Positions 35,766 to 47,610 of a DNA stretch of 64,000 nt are shown one piece after another. Position 1 is the stretch's first letter; each line of letters begins with the position of its first letter. The stretch is from Halichoerus grypus (lineage: Eukaryota > Chordata > Mammalia > Carnivora > Phocidae). The stretch lies in contig NC_135725.1 in the NCBI RefSeq assembly GCF_964656455.1, positions 45,854,486-45,918,485 on the forward strand, in the 5' to 3' direction. The notes below the pieces were generated by a model. That model saw only the letters and a list, made by a program, of their open reading frames with translations. It did not search any database and was not told the DNA's origin. A program made the translations under genes and the position numbers.

Positions 35766-35949
35766 ATATCCATTTTACTTCCTCCCTTCTCTACCTATCC
35801 CACCATGAGAGCAGGTCACCAATCATTTGGTTCATTAAAAAAAAAATGTTGCTCCAGACACCAGTCCTCATTTCCTGCCTGCTGTTGGGTATTAGCTTAT
35901 TGATGAACAATACTAAGCATATAGACCTCCATAAATGCAAACACTATTT

Positions 35950-36120
35950 AATGCTGGAATTTGGGGTCCACAGTCTGGATTTAGGGGAGGAATGTGGGAA
36001 ATCTTGATAATGTAAAATTTTGCATATGTATAAGTTTTCAGGGGTAGGAGGAAGAGCATCCATAACTTCCATGAGATTCTCGAAAGTGCAACCCTAAGAA
36101 GGTTAAGAACCATTGATTTA
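35950..36120. mobile_element. hAT-Charlie-like DNA transposon remnant
   Basis: Phrases gtaaaattttgcatatgtat, catccataacttccatgaga, ttctcgaaagtgcaacc and the end gaaggttaagaaccattg resemble a short hAT-Charlie family. No duplication was identified. Confidence 0.5.
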
Positions 36121-36674
36121 GTGCCTTCAAAGTGCTTACCCTTTGGAAGCTGGGAGATATAATTACAAAGGGCATAAATTATCAACTGCTAACTGACAGA
36201 AAGGAGGTATTCCAGAAAGACTCATCTATTCTATCCAACTGACAGCCTGGTGCCACTGAGCTGGGTCCTGGCAGAGTGCTGGAGCAGAAGGCAGCACGAA
36301 GCAGATTACACACTCTGACAAGTTCCCAATTAGTTCAAAGTCTAGGAAAACGATCTGAATGTTACTGCAGATGGCCTAACTCTCTTCAGTGGGCAGAGGC
36401 CAGGCAGAGCGCCAGAGGTCCACTCCAGGGATGAGGTACCCATCTCGTCCAGACTACGTTTGTTCCAAACGTTGCCCCTCAGTAGGCTTTGACAGCCTGT
36501 AGGGCGGTTTACAACCGTGACTGAGCTCACCCTGAAGAAACACAGAAGGGGGAGCAGAAAAACCCCAAATAAACAAGTGAGAAAAAGGAAAGGAGTCTCC
36601 GGATACCTGGACATTTTAAAAATGGGCACACTTTCTTGCAAATGCCAAAGGGAATAAGACCAGGGTATCACTGG

Positions 36675-36862
36675 GAAGTACCAGGCACTGTGCTAGGAGT
36701 TCTTACATGGCTGTCTCATAGTATTAGCAGAATTAGCAGTATCTCCCTTAGCATCTTTGTTTATAGCTGGAAGGAATGGAGCAATTGGGTGGGGTAAGGA
36801 TAGCTAGTTACTCAGTGAGCTGGGGTTAGAACCCGTGTCTGTTGAATGCCATTTCCCATCAC
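36675..36862 (-). repeat. MIR SINE
   Basis: The plus strand reads accaggcactgtgctaggag, gctagttactcagtgagctg and gttagaacccgtgtctgttg. Confidence 0.7.
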
Positions 36863-37029
36863 ATTTTGTTGTTTTATAAATATTCACTCAGTAGGGGAGG
36901 ATAGGTATGGAATACACAATGAGAAAGAACAATAAACAAGTGAAGTCAGCTTATACTGTGGGGTCATTTGCTTACTGTGCTTTATTTTGAGCTAGCTTCT
37001 GTTGAAAATGCATGGTGAGAGACAAATCA

Positions 37030-37205
37030 ATAGCACTTAGCATTTGAACCATTTGCTTTAAATGCATTATCCCATTTAATATTATAGCTCCATAAGCATT
37101 ACCAATCCTATTTTACTGCTGAGAAAGTAGCCTGGAGAGTCTGAGTAAAGAGCCTAAGGCCATGGATGTAGTATTTGATAAAGTTGAAGTTCATGTTTAA
37201 GACTG
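37030..37205 (-). repeat. MIR fragment
   Basis: The plus strand reads tgcattatcccatttaatat, tattttactgctgagaaagt and gagcctaaggccatggatgt. Confidence 0.6.
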
Positions 37206-37463
37206 GCCCAGAAACTTGTTCTCTGTAGTCTTGAGGCGATGGACCAGGTGGGATCAGGACATGTGTTAATACCTGGGAGGGCACAGACTTTTAGGCTACC
37301 AGAAAGCATGTAGTTGAATGAGAAAAGGTTACTTTTTTTTTTTCCCAAATGAACCCTTGTTTTATCCAACAAACACATTCTTGAGAAGTTTTTTAGAAAA
37401 CTGAGTTTTAGTAAATTGAATTTCTTTTTACTGCCAATGGATATTCATTAGGCAGAAGATTCT

Positions 37464-37495
37464 TTCTTTTAAAAAAATATTTTATTTATTTATTT

Positions 37496-37529
<34 letters not shown>

Positions 37530-37669
37530 GCACAAGCAGGGGGAGTAGAAGAGGGAGAAGCAGGCTTCCCACTGAGGAGGGAGCCTGATGCGGGGCTCGA
37601 TCCCAGGACCCTGGGATCATGACCTGAGCCGAAGGCAGACGCCTAATGACTGAGCCACCCAGGTGCCCC
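37464..37669 (-). mobile_element. CAN-SINE
   Basis: Reverse-oriented full-length copy with (GA)n at 37498-37526. The 15-bp duplication taggcag(a/t)?gattct occurs at 37449-37463 and 37670-37684 with one mismatch. Confidence 0.95.
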
Positions 37670-37854
37670 TAGGCAGATGATTCTAATACTTCCTGTTTAC
37701 CCACATTGGAGATCCACAAATAAGTATTTAAACATCTTAGGATATCTAAAGGAATCTCTTATTTTGTTTATTTTTTGATAATGGATAATTATTTCCCAAT
37801 GAGTTAGATTTTGACATTTGTATTCTAACATTAAGTATTAAGAACAACAATGAT

Positions 37855-38317
37855 TAGGAAAATAAGTAATGGGAAAGCTCACTAAAATGAAGTCAGGAAG
37901 TAGGCAGGGGGAGCTCTCATGCCCTACCACTTGTAGTCAGTTGAAGACCCAACAGGAAGAGATGAACTTGACCTTACATGGACTTGACCTTGCCCATGGA
38001 TACTACTCTACTATTCCAGCCGGAGGAAGAGACACTTTCCTGCCCTCCCCCCACTTCCCCCCTTCCCGCAAGAGCTCAGCCAATGAAAAGCCACCATACT
38101 TTAAACTCCCAGTTTACTCCAATGGACTTTTAGTTTATAATAGCCTTCCCAACTTACCCCTTTTTCTCCACAAAAAAGTGTACCTCTCCTTTGTTCCTCG
38201 GACTTGTCTACTATTTTGCTGCAGCTTGTTTCTCCCAGATTGCAATGTTGTTTATTCCCGGATAAACCCATCTTTTGCTGGTAAAATAACTGGCAGTTTT
38301 TATTTTTATGGTTAACA
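37855..38317 (+). mobile_element. Solo LTR of an ERV1-like endogenous retrovirus
   Basis: The 3' part reads ctttgttcctcggacttgtc, ctgcagcttgtttctcccag, attcccggataaacccatct and gctggtaaaataactggcag, ending near gttaaca. This is the R/U5 wording of gammaretrovirus-like LTRs, with a polyadenylation-type ataaa. The upstream part includes an agctcagccaatgaaaagc stretch. A 148-codon frame across it is incidental. No internal retroviral genes flank it. The left boundary is approximate. Confidence 0.65.
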
Positions 38318-38374
38318 CAGGGTATGATTCAAGAGGATAAAGCTATGGAATGACACTACAGAATAATGAAGGTG

Positions 38375-38568
38375 TTTTAAATAGCCCTGGCTCTGCCAAT
38401 TATTAGTTCTGTGGCCTCTCGCTAGTTCCTAGGGGGCTGGAAACCTGAGTGCCTACACTGTAATATGTAGATGACAGCGATCTCAGAGGGCTGTTTAATT
38501 ACCAAATTAAATAAGATGATACATGTAAAATTCCTGGATCCCTACTGGCACTTAATAAACATAGGAGA
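38375..38568 (+). repeat. MIR SINE
   Basis: Sequence agccctggctctgccaatta, aaattaaataagatgataca and ctactggcacttaataaaca. Confidence 0.65.
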
Positions 38569-38947
38569 AGAGAAAATCACAAGAATCTATCATTGGAACA
38601 ATTAGATATATGTAAACTCAGAAGATGGCAATTAGGTTGGAATCCTGTCTCTGAACAAACACTGAATCTCTCAGAAACTTTGGCCAAGAATTGCAACTTC
38701 ATGGAACCATGGAGAAGGGGCAAGGCAGTCCTTGTCATCCCAGCCAGACGGGAATGGAATCTGCTACAATTTTTCCATTTTCTCATCAAACAATCACCAT
38801 TTTGCCTTTGCAGGTGATTCTACCAACATGAAGATTCTCTCCCACAGCTCTTCATCCACCCCTCTCCCATAATATCCTTGTGAAAAAATCACCAGGTGAA
38901 GCCACTATACTACAGGGAAACGAGTGGGTTTTCCCCATTTTATTAAT

Positions 38948-39250
38948 TGTGGTAGTTTGTTTGCAAAATGGTTACAATTATTCTCCTCCCAGGTACGTTT
39001 GCAACAGTGACTTTGTGGTGCCCCGCCCCCCCATCAGGAGGTGGAGTCTATTTCCCTTCCCCTTGATCTGAGCTAGTCTTGTGAGTTGCTTTGGCCAATC
39101 GAATGTGGTAGAAGTGACAGCGTGCCGATTTCCAGCCTAGACCTCCAGGGACCGTGCATGCATCTAGATGTTCCTTTGGAATCCTGCCCAGCCGCCATGT
39201 GTCCAGGTGGCTAGCCTGCTAGCCGTCCCCTGCTAGATGTCATGCCAGAC
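38948..39250 (+). mobile_element. MLT-like LTR fragment
   Basis: Phrases gcaaaatggttacaattatt, aggaggtggagtctatttcc, ttgctttggccaatcgaatg and gtagaagtgacagcgtgcc match an MLT-type LTR. The 3' part is missing or too degraded to follow. Confidence 0.6.
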
Positions 39251-40094
39251 ATCATCCCGATGACAGACATTACAGCTGAGCAGTGAGGCAAGTACTTTAG
39301 GGACGTGTATGTACGTGGGACACACTCCTGTGTTTTTCTCACCAATGATCTCGTTTGGACATGTGGTTCACGTTGGCAATTTCTGGATAACCAATTTCCA
39401 GTGGTAATGATGACAGCATTTTGCATTAGTGGATTCTCAAATCTCAAATAGGGAAACTGAGATAGACACATCTCCTATAATGTTAGCGCTGCACCGAGAG
39501 TCAATAGCTTTTAGGTCCTGCTAAATCCACTTATCCACAGTTACTCACAGAGGAAGCAAATCAACCTTCACAACATAAGGCGTCATGATGAGGGAAGAGG
39601 GGGGAGAAACTAAGAGAGAAATAATTCTTGTTAACTTGGGAAACCTACAAATATTTATTAAGCAAATAAATACACACTCTTAAAAATTTGTTAATGGATT
39701 TCTAAGATTCTTCATGCTTCAGTGTAATAACTGGAGTTCATTAGGTGAATGAAGAACTTAAAGCTGCCTGAAAGAAATTAAAGTTACCGCTTGGTAACCT
39801 GGTAAATAAGATAAACCTCTTCTCGGGGCTGGAGAAGTCACAAAAATTATGATCATAACATATTTAAGCAGTCAAAAAGCATTATGTCTTATGCAACTTT
39901 AATCTGCCTGGAATGTTTCCATGAAAGCATCATCAGTTTTATCTAAAAATGGCTCTCCTGCTGTTATTAATCCATGTGCCTTGCTGAGCACTCGCTGCGT
40001 AAGTAAGATCACATCCATTTGGAAAATAAGAAGTTGAATCTTCACCTTTTTTAGATGGTAAAGTTGGGTGCCTTTCTGTATTACTGGGCAAAAC
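39251..40094. other. Intronic DNA, nothing recognised
   Basis: Unique-looking AT-rich sequence. Confidence 0.5.
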
Positions 40095-40195
40095 AGCTTC
40101 AGATATCTTGGGGTTATTTTAGGTTGCTTAAACATTTTTAAAAACTTAAACTAATATTTATGTTTTTGACCATAAAACAATACATGTTCACTGGA
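40095..40195 (+). repeat. Unclassified old interspersed repeat, copy A
   Basis: Shares with 41570-41685 the order ttattttaggttg(c/t)ttaa, a T/A-rich middle, and then tatg...ttt.gac.atgaaa followed by aa.acatg.t.act.gaaa. Same orientation. I do not recognise the family. Confidence 0.5.
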
Positions 40196-40480
40196 AAGCA
40201 CAGGTCTTGACATGGAGTTTGCAGAACCAGGACAAGGGGGAGAAAAATGTCTTACTTGCCTCATGCACAAAAATTTGGGGGGACACCATAAGGCTCAGTA
40301 ATATAAGTGATATAAATGCAGTATTTCAAAAATCAAAATGAATGCAAAAATTCCACAACTAACAAAAGATCAAGATTTTAAAGACCGGCTTTGACCCTGC
40401 ATCTACCTGACCCTTTCTTACTTACCTTAGCTGGCCCTGGTTCCAATGAAACAACAGTTATAAAAACAAGAAGCTGAAAT

Positions 40481-40871
40481 CCTATGGTATTTGTCTTTTT
40501 CTGACTTATTTCACTTAGCATAATACACTCCAGCTCCATCCACATTGTTGTAAATGGCAAGATTTCCTTCTTTTTTTTATGGCTGAGTAATACTCATACG
40601 TGGAATTTAAGAAACAAAACAGATGAACAAAAGGGAAAGAAAAAAAGAGGCAAACCATACAACAGATTCTTAACTATAGGGAACACACTGAGGGTTGCTG
40701 GAAGGGAGAGAGGTGGGAGAGGGGGTGGGTTAAATGTGTGACGGGGATTAAGGAGGACACTTGTGATGAGCACCGGGTATTGTATGTAAGCGACGAATCA
40801 CTAAATCCTACTCCTGAAACTAATATTACACTGTGTGTTAACTAACTGGAATTTAAATAAAACTTGAAACA
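40481..40871 (+). mobile_element. Young L1 3' end with 5' inversion
   Basis: Bases 40481-40592 are in reverse orientation (cctatggtatttgtcttttt to atggctgagtaata). From about 40593 the element continues in sense (ctcatacgtggaatttaaga, gagcaccgggtattgtatg) to the 3' end aatttaaataaaact. The two arms come from adjacent parts of L1, with only about six bases missing at the join. This is the signature of twin priming during integration. Confidence 0.88.
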
Positions 40872-41029
40872 AACAAAGAACAACAACAAAAGCCAACCAG
40901 CAACCATGAGCTGTAGTTTGCCAACCTGATTTTAAAAAAACACTGCACTAAAATCTTATTTATCTCGATTACTGAGATTTTGGGCGCCCCCTTCAATTTT
41001 GGGCCTCGCTCACCTTGCCCTAGTTCCAG

Positions 41030-41215
41030 CCCTGGGAGTTTGGATTTTGTTCTAAGTGCAAATGGCAAGCCAATGAAGGTTTTCAAGCAAGTGACTGATG
41101 GAACTTAAGGTTTAAAAAGATGGCTCTGGTTGCTGTAGAGATTGGAGGGAGGTCAAGTGTGGAGAGTGGGAGATTAGTTAGGAGGCTGATGTCCTAGTCC
41201 AGTGATTCTATTCTT
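41030..41215 (-). repeat. L2 fragment
   Basis: The plus strand reads tttggattttgttctaagtg, ggcaagccaatgaaggtttt and tgatggaacttaaggttta, followed by agttaggaggctgatgtcct. Confidence 0.7.
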
Positions 41216-41569
41216 GTCCAAGTCACCAAACCGCTCTGAGGTGAAGACAGTGGCTCCCTCCCGTCCTTACAGCTCATGGGCCATGTCAGCATGTGTCTAA
41301 CTTCTGTCATTCTCTCCTGGAGGCTTTCCTTCTACCTCACCAACTCTGCTCTCTTCTGTTCTCAATCCCTTGGCCTTACACACCATCAAGAGACCCCTCC
41401 AGTCCTGCCTTTGTCCCCTCTGAACATGCATATCCATCTGCCACTTAGCCACCTCTATTCATTGGTCGTGTGAAGTCTGTTACGCCCACTAGACCAAGTT
41501 CACTTTCATAGATATTAATGCCTTTCTCTCTGTACTGTTGAAATCAGTCCAATCATACACTTAGATGTT

Positions 41570-41685
41570 ATAAAACATCTCTATATTTCTTCGGTTTATT
41601 TTAGGTTGTTTAAGCATTTTTTTTAACGCTTAAAATAACGTGTATGCGTTTGGACTATGAAAGCAACACATGCTTACTAGAAATT
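41570..41685 (+). repeat. Unclassified old interspersed repeat, copy B
   Basis: Diverged relative of 40095-40195 in the same orientation, about 1.5 kb away. It is directly followed by an L2 ORF2 fragment. Confidence 0.5.
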
Positions 41686-41689
41686 TTTA

Positions 41690-41905
41690 TTTCCACTCCC
41701 CAACCTGTTAATCTTCCATCTACCTTTTCATAGAGGATGGCACTACCATCTACCCAACTGTCCAGACCCCCCAACTTTGGAATCTTTCTTAATTTTTCTC
41801 TTACCCTTTTGTCCTACATTCAATCTGCTAGCAAATACCATGAATTCTATTGCCAAAATGTGTCCCCATTTTTCTTTTAATAAAATCATCACCAACCTCA
41901 GTGGG
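41690..41905 (+). repeat. L2 ORF2 fragment
   Basis: The wording actaccatctacccaactgt, ttggaatctttcttaatttt and ctacattcaatctgctagc is typical of late L2 ORF2. It has no open frame of note. Confidence 0.6.
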
Positions 41906-43850
41906 TCTAGTAAGGACATAGCTCCCACATAGTTAAGGTAGGGACTGCTCCAGATGGAAGAAGCTGGGGTGACAAGGGGTAAGAGAGTGTGAAGAGGATT
42001 GTTGAATTCCCAGGACAGGCTGTAGAGAGGTAGACTGGACTGGCTTTTGGAAGGCAGAAGACACAGGCTGGAGAGAACTGGTTCTTGATGCACCTGGGTC
42101 TCTTCTGGTAGAACAGAGGCTAGAAGGTGTCCCAAGTTTAGGCCTATCACACACACCCTCTCATATCCCGTGCCAGGTCCACACATCTGGATCTGGGACC
42201 AGAGGGAGGAATACTCCAGCAGCTGGTTGGTCTTGGAGGGAGTAGGGTGATTTTAACGAAAATGTGTCTAGTCATCATCCGGGAGGTTGCTCAAGGAGGC
42301 AGGGTTGGCAACAATGCTCAGCAGAGCTTAGCTTGAGTGGCTCAGAATCCACTGCCTTGGCACAGGGGTGACACCAGGTGGCACTTTCCAAGCTCAGAGT
42401 ATCCTCCTCTGGGAGCCAAGTTTGCTAAAGAAGAGGCCACTAAACGAGCAGCTATGCTTACGGGTCCTGCTCACATAGACCAAATGAAGTTTGCTTGCTT
42501 GCTTTGTTGTTGGTTGATTTGGCTCTTATGGTTGCTTAAAGAGGGCTGTGACTTCTCATGTTTTGTGATTGCAAGATCCTGCTTCTAGAGATGGCATTCA
42601 TTTTTTTTTACAGATCTGAATGAGTTCATCCATTAACTACCCACTTACAAAAATCAGTGGATCTGATTTAGAAACTACTGATTTTAAGTGCTCTTTGCAT
42701 ATCCAGTGTAAGCTGTCTGACCATATTAAGATGAAGAATTTTTATCTTAATGTTAAATATTGAAAAAATCATGAGTACCTGCTTTACTTATACCTGCATT
42801 TTCCTAAACTCAGCGGCCTCTATAGTCTAAAACTCTTAGGCTTATTGTCTCTTTCTTGCTGAAATGTCTATTTGCAGAGATCAAAGGACCCATTTTCAGG
42901 CCAGATGTTACGTTTTTCACTAATTTTATTTCTCTGAAATACTTCTAGCTTAGTTTTTGACATGTCTCTGGTACTTCACACTTTGCTACTGCCATTAAAT
43001 TTGAACAATGGGTGCAAATAACCCTAAAATGGTAGCAAATTGAGCATAGAGTTTTGGGGTATATTTCTCTGTATGTGGAGTGTTTGCTACTAAGGGGCCA
43101 GCAAGGAGCCCAGTGAGGATATGCTCCAGAGAATGGTTGAGAGGGGCTTGTTGGCACAGACGCCATGTCCCAGGACAAGAGCCCCACGTACTCTTGCTAC
43201 TTTGGAAGGAGCAGCCTTGTCCTGTCTGAGCCTCCTCTCTGTAACATCTATTTACCAAAAATAACTACGAGTACCCGTGTATGCCTTTCCTGTTTGCAAA
43301 GCACTTGCAATATGTCATGATCAATATACTGCTTAGGATCACCATTCTCAGCATTACATTTTTTCTGCACCACATGAAGATGACACTGAGTGCTGGCACC
43401 TGCCCAGCCACGGATTAAGCCATGCTTAATCCACAGAGTGTAGGACTGCCCAGATTTTATATCTTTGCATCCATCCCGCTTGTGGAAGCTTGTTGGAACT
43501 CAGCGGAGCAGGGCTGAGGTTATCATGAAAACCTTGAAACCACTCTAATTGGTGAAAGTAAATTTATGAACTGGGGTACGTTAGTCATTATAGTCATAAT
43601 AACCACCTATGACACACATCACACCTGACAACATTCTCATGCCACTCAACGCTGCAGTTGTAAACTTAGAGCTTCGTGAGGAATGGCATCTCTCATCTAA
43701 AGATCAAAGATTTATGTAAAGTGAGAATAAGGTGTGGTGTTAGACAAGGCAATGGTGGAAATGATTCAGTGATTCAAACGAAGGGAGGAGGAAGACTGGC
43801 TTCGGAGGGATTACGACATTCAGCCTAAATGGACATGGTTGTAATTTTTT
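41906..43850. other. Intronic DNA, nothing recognised
   Basis: Mixed composition; no family or exon identified. Confidence 0.45.
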
Positions 43851-44070
43851 AAGGTAGCACTTATTGTATGCTTCCTATACCAGGAAGGGTCTATGATTCA
43901 CTCGGTGAATCTTTATAACCGGCTGTGAGAAAAGTTCTGTTTTCATTCCTAACTTATGGAACAGGAACATTGAGAAAACAGAAGAAGGGGAAGAATAAAT
44001 CATTCACCCAAAGCACCCAGGCAGTCTAGACCCAAAGTCTGTGCCCTTGACCACCATGCTACTCTATCTC
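43851..44070 (-). repeat. MIR SINE
   Basis: The plus strand reads ttattgtatgcttcctatac, caggcagtctagacccaaag and tgcccttgaccaccatgcta. Confidence 0.65.
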
Positions 44071-45359
44071 AATTTAAGCTCACTTAATTTTAAATGACAG
44101 TCCTGTTTTCCTCACCTGACCTTGGCTTATGCATATTTTCTCTACATTTTTTACCTAAGTAATCTGCTTGAAACATAAAGAGTTCATGTTTATGTTTTAA
44201 AAAAACTAATCATGACATTTTTCATGTTCTGCTTAGTGGATACTTGTAAATAACTGAAAATAGGATTCTTCTTATCATAAGGAGTATTTGTCATCATCAA
44301 TGTTACTTGTTTGCATTGAAAATTTTGTAAGTGAATGACTATCTTAGTATAATCATTCTGTGATCTCTAAGATCTCTAAGAAAAGTATTAAAAAGGGTCT
44401 CTTTCATGAACTAACCATAAATTGGAACTTCTAGAACAAATTTGGAATAAGCATAAAACTAAAGAAGTAGAATAGGAAATCTATAGTACTTGAAGATGAG
44501 AAAAAAACATCTTATTCTATTATATTCTATTTTGTATGGGTTAGATGCTCCTCATCCACACTAAGGATAATAATAATTTTAGTATTCAAGCTATATACTA
44601 TAAAGATATAGACAGAAGGGACACATTAGCAAGAACATAACAAATATCTGAATGTTATAATATATCCAACTCCCAGAGATTAGCTACTGTATTAATATAA
44701 TTTCTATTCATGTTCATTTGTAAAGACAAAGATAACTGGAATTTTCATCATCTTAGGAATATCTCATACTATAAAATTGACATTATTATTATTTTACTTA
44801 AAATTTCTTTGCTCCTTATAGAGTACGCTGCATTATCACAATGATTTATTTAGGACTATTTAGCCTAATCTAGTTTGAGAGCTTATGGGTATAAAAGAAA
44901 AGTAAGGACATATTCTGTATTTTGGAGTAAATTCTCCACATGTAACAAACACGATGCGTGTTTTAAACATGGTGGCAAAAAAAATGTGTGCTTTTAAAAC
45001 ATGATGGCAAAGAAGGGTGTGGAAGAAATGGGACTCAGGACAAAATGTGGAAATTATGAACATTTTTTAGGTAGGTCCCAATGACAGTGGGTCTGCAGTC
45101 ACGATCAGCATGGGGTTGGGTGATGGTGGCGGTAGGGGAGGGGATATCTCCAGTAGCCCAAGCTCCCAAAGACTCTGGCCCACTCCACACCTCGATTTTG
45201 GATTTCCTACATTGGTTCTACAAGAAAGAAGACTTGGCACAATTTTTTCACGATGAATCACAAATATAAATTTTTCAGGTCTGCAAGGAACCTCTGAGGG
45301 AATTGTCCTTTCTCTCTTTTTAAAGAAGAAGAAACCAATCCCTAGAGAAATGGCTGTGT
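44071..45359. other. AT-rich intronic DNA
   Basis: Strongly AT-rich to about 44850; nothing recognised. Confidence 0.5.
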
Positions 45360-45560
45360 TTGAAATGCAAAGAGCACTGGGCCCGGGTCAGATGGCCCAC
45401 TTGAAGTGATGGTCCCACATCTTCCCACCATGTGATTTTGGGAATGTTACCAGCCTCTGTGGCTCCAGCTTCCCCAACTATAACATGATGATAGGCCTTC
45501 CTCGGAGTGATGTATAGGAAATTCCCTTGGAAATGATGTAAAGCCATACAATACAACCTT
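45360..45560 (+). repeat. MIR fragment
   Basis: Sequence atgcaaagagcactgggccc, catgtgattttgggaatgtt and ttccccaactataacatgat. Confidence 0.55.
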
Positions 45561-45833
45561 TGCTATCAAGTAACCCACTTCAGGCACAGTTCTGTAGGAT
45601 CTGAGTTTGAGCCAAAATGCAAAGACTTCTAGCCATTTTGTAAAACCAAGGGCCAAAAAAACAGGTATATTTTGGTATATCATCTCATACGTTTCTTTTT
45701 CTCACAAAGTAAAATATAAACCATTTGAGTTTCTCGCTTGTTCTCGGGCTCCCCTTGAAGAAGATTTGAAGAGAGACTGTATTTTCACGAACAGATCATT
45801 TCTCTTCTCTGAAATTGCCCTTGCCACTGATTA

Positions 45834-45835
<2 letters not shown>

Positions 45836-45866
<31 letters not shown>

Positions 45867-45867
45867 A
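45836..45867 (+). repeat. (CAAAA)n repeat
   Basis: Five to six caaaa units ending in a run of A. Confidence 0.9.
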
Positions 45868-46316
45868 ACCTGTATCCTCCTAGGAAGCAAGCAGGGGAGC
45901 TGTCACTTTAGGGCTGACACACTTTCTTTCTTTCAGAAAGAAATGCCTCTAAAGCTTTGAATGCTGAATTTAAAACATCAGCGATGTCAGGCCAGGTTTG
46001 CCTTTTAAAGAAAGGTCACGGCTGTGAGAATGGACCTGTGTGCGGGGCCTCAAATTGGGTGGGATAAGATTGACAGGCAGAACGATTTTGATAGAGAACA
46101 AGCTTTCCTGTTTCAAGGGTGTGCTAATCAGACAGGAACAAGACATAAAGACACCGTTTGCCAATCTGCTCCCTCCCTGCTATTATCTCATTGGGCATGT
46201 TTAGAGTAAAAAGAGGTTTTTGTAGCCTTTATGGACCTAAAAATATGGCTGCAACCAATTTTCCCTGGCAAGCACTTCCCACTAGAATTCCTTCCCTCAT
46301 CCTCAAACACATATGT

Positions 46317-46340
46317 ACACACACACACACACACACACAC
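46317..46340 (+). repeat. (AC)12 microsatellite
   Basis: Uninterrupted AC repeat of 24 bases. Confidence 0.95.
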
Positions 46341-46364
46341 GTAAAAGAGCTGCAAGTTCTTTAG

Positions 46365-46605
46365 TTGTACCTCTTGTCTGGAATACCATCCTTGGCCATC
46401 CCCCCTGTGGAAGTTTGCTGGGTTTCTCTCTATCCTTTAACGTTCACCTCTTCCATGAAGCCTTCCAAGATTTTCCAGATAAAATTAATTTCCTTTTCCT
46501 TCTTACCTTGAGGATTCCTCAGTTATAGCGGTATTCACAGCCTGCCTTTAGTGGTCTATTTTATTTGTTTCCTTCCTATGTTGTGAACTCTTCCTTGACA
46601 AGGAG
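46365..46605 (+). repeat. L2 3' part
   Basis: Sequence ttgtctggaataccatcctt, cacctcttccatgaagcctt and gttgtgaactcttccttgac. Confidence 0.65.
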
Positions 46606-47439
46606 AAGTTAGTTATCTATGTCTCTCCAGGAGAAACTAAGGTGTTAGCAAAGATATTTATAAGAACATTTCCCTGTCAAACTCTTTAAAGTTGTCCTTT
46701 TATCTCAGGGAACTTATAGATGGTCTGTGTTGGGGTTTTCTAAATCTTCTTTATTGCAAATTTTGGCTGAAGAGGACAAGACCACGAGCAGATCTCTACA
46801 ACTAGAGAAGGAGCAGTGGGAAGGATGGCTCTGTTTTCATGTGACAGAGGTCCCTGAGATGAGATGGGGCAGCATGCACTGCTCAGAACAGCACTACTGG
46901 TTTAGGAATATCATCGAGGGGTCAGGGAATTGGGGCATTAAAAATAATTTAAGGGTAGGACAACATAAACCTATTCAAAAGAACATTTCTGGATTAAGAT
47001 GGAAGGGGGAAATAAACAAGATTTATTATCAGCAGGAAAGAATGCTTATGAAATTCATCAGTAGGGGACCATTTATATTTCTGTTGTTAACCCCAATCCT
47101 TTAAGTGAATATAAGTTCTCACCTTTACAAGAATCATTAACTTCTCTCAGTAGATGGGAAAATGCTTGATTTCACAAGCAGCACAAAGAGAAAGCTTGTG
47201 ATAAACGAGGTTATAGGGGTCTTACTTGAGTTAGCCAACATCTATTTTATAGTGGATATCCACACGAGGATTGTGAACCCTGAGTTTGAACCGCCTTCCT
47301 TCTCCTATTGGTGGTAGTGGTAGGGGGGATTTGTGAAAAGCAAGAAAAGAGGATAAAAGATAAAAAGCTAACTAGCCAAGACAACCCTATTAACTAGTTC
47401 TCATAAATAAAAATGGTGCAAACATTAACTGAAGTACCG
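46606..47439. other. Intronic DNA, nothing recognised
   Basis: A 125-codon frame at 46727-47101 is unremarkable in composition and not recognised. Confidence 0.45.
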
Positions 47440-47610
47440 TAAACTGTATTAGGCAGTGGGCAGACATTAGTTCAAATAATAGATATGACATCCATGTAAG
47501 GTGGTTATTATTGTCTTCATTCTCCAGATGGGCAGCAAAGTTAAGCAAGTCATTCTAAGACCATCCAATTAATAAGTGTTATTGTCACGTCTGTCTGATT
47601 CTAATAAAGA
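47440..47610 (-). repeat. MIR fragment
   Basis: The plus strand reads gtggttattattgtcttcat, tctccagatgggcagcaaag and taataagtgttattgtcacg. Confidence 0.6.

Noticed and set aside
37869..38315. 148-codon plus-strand frame
   Set aside because: It lies entirely within a solo ERV1-like LTR, which does not encode protein.
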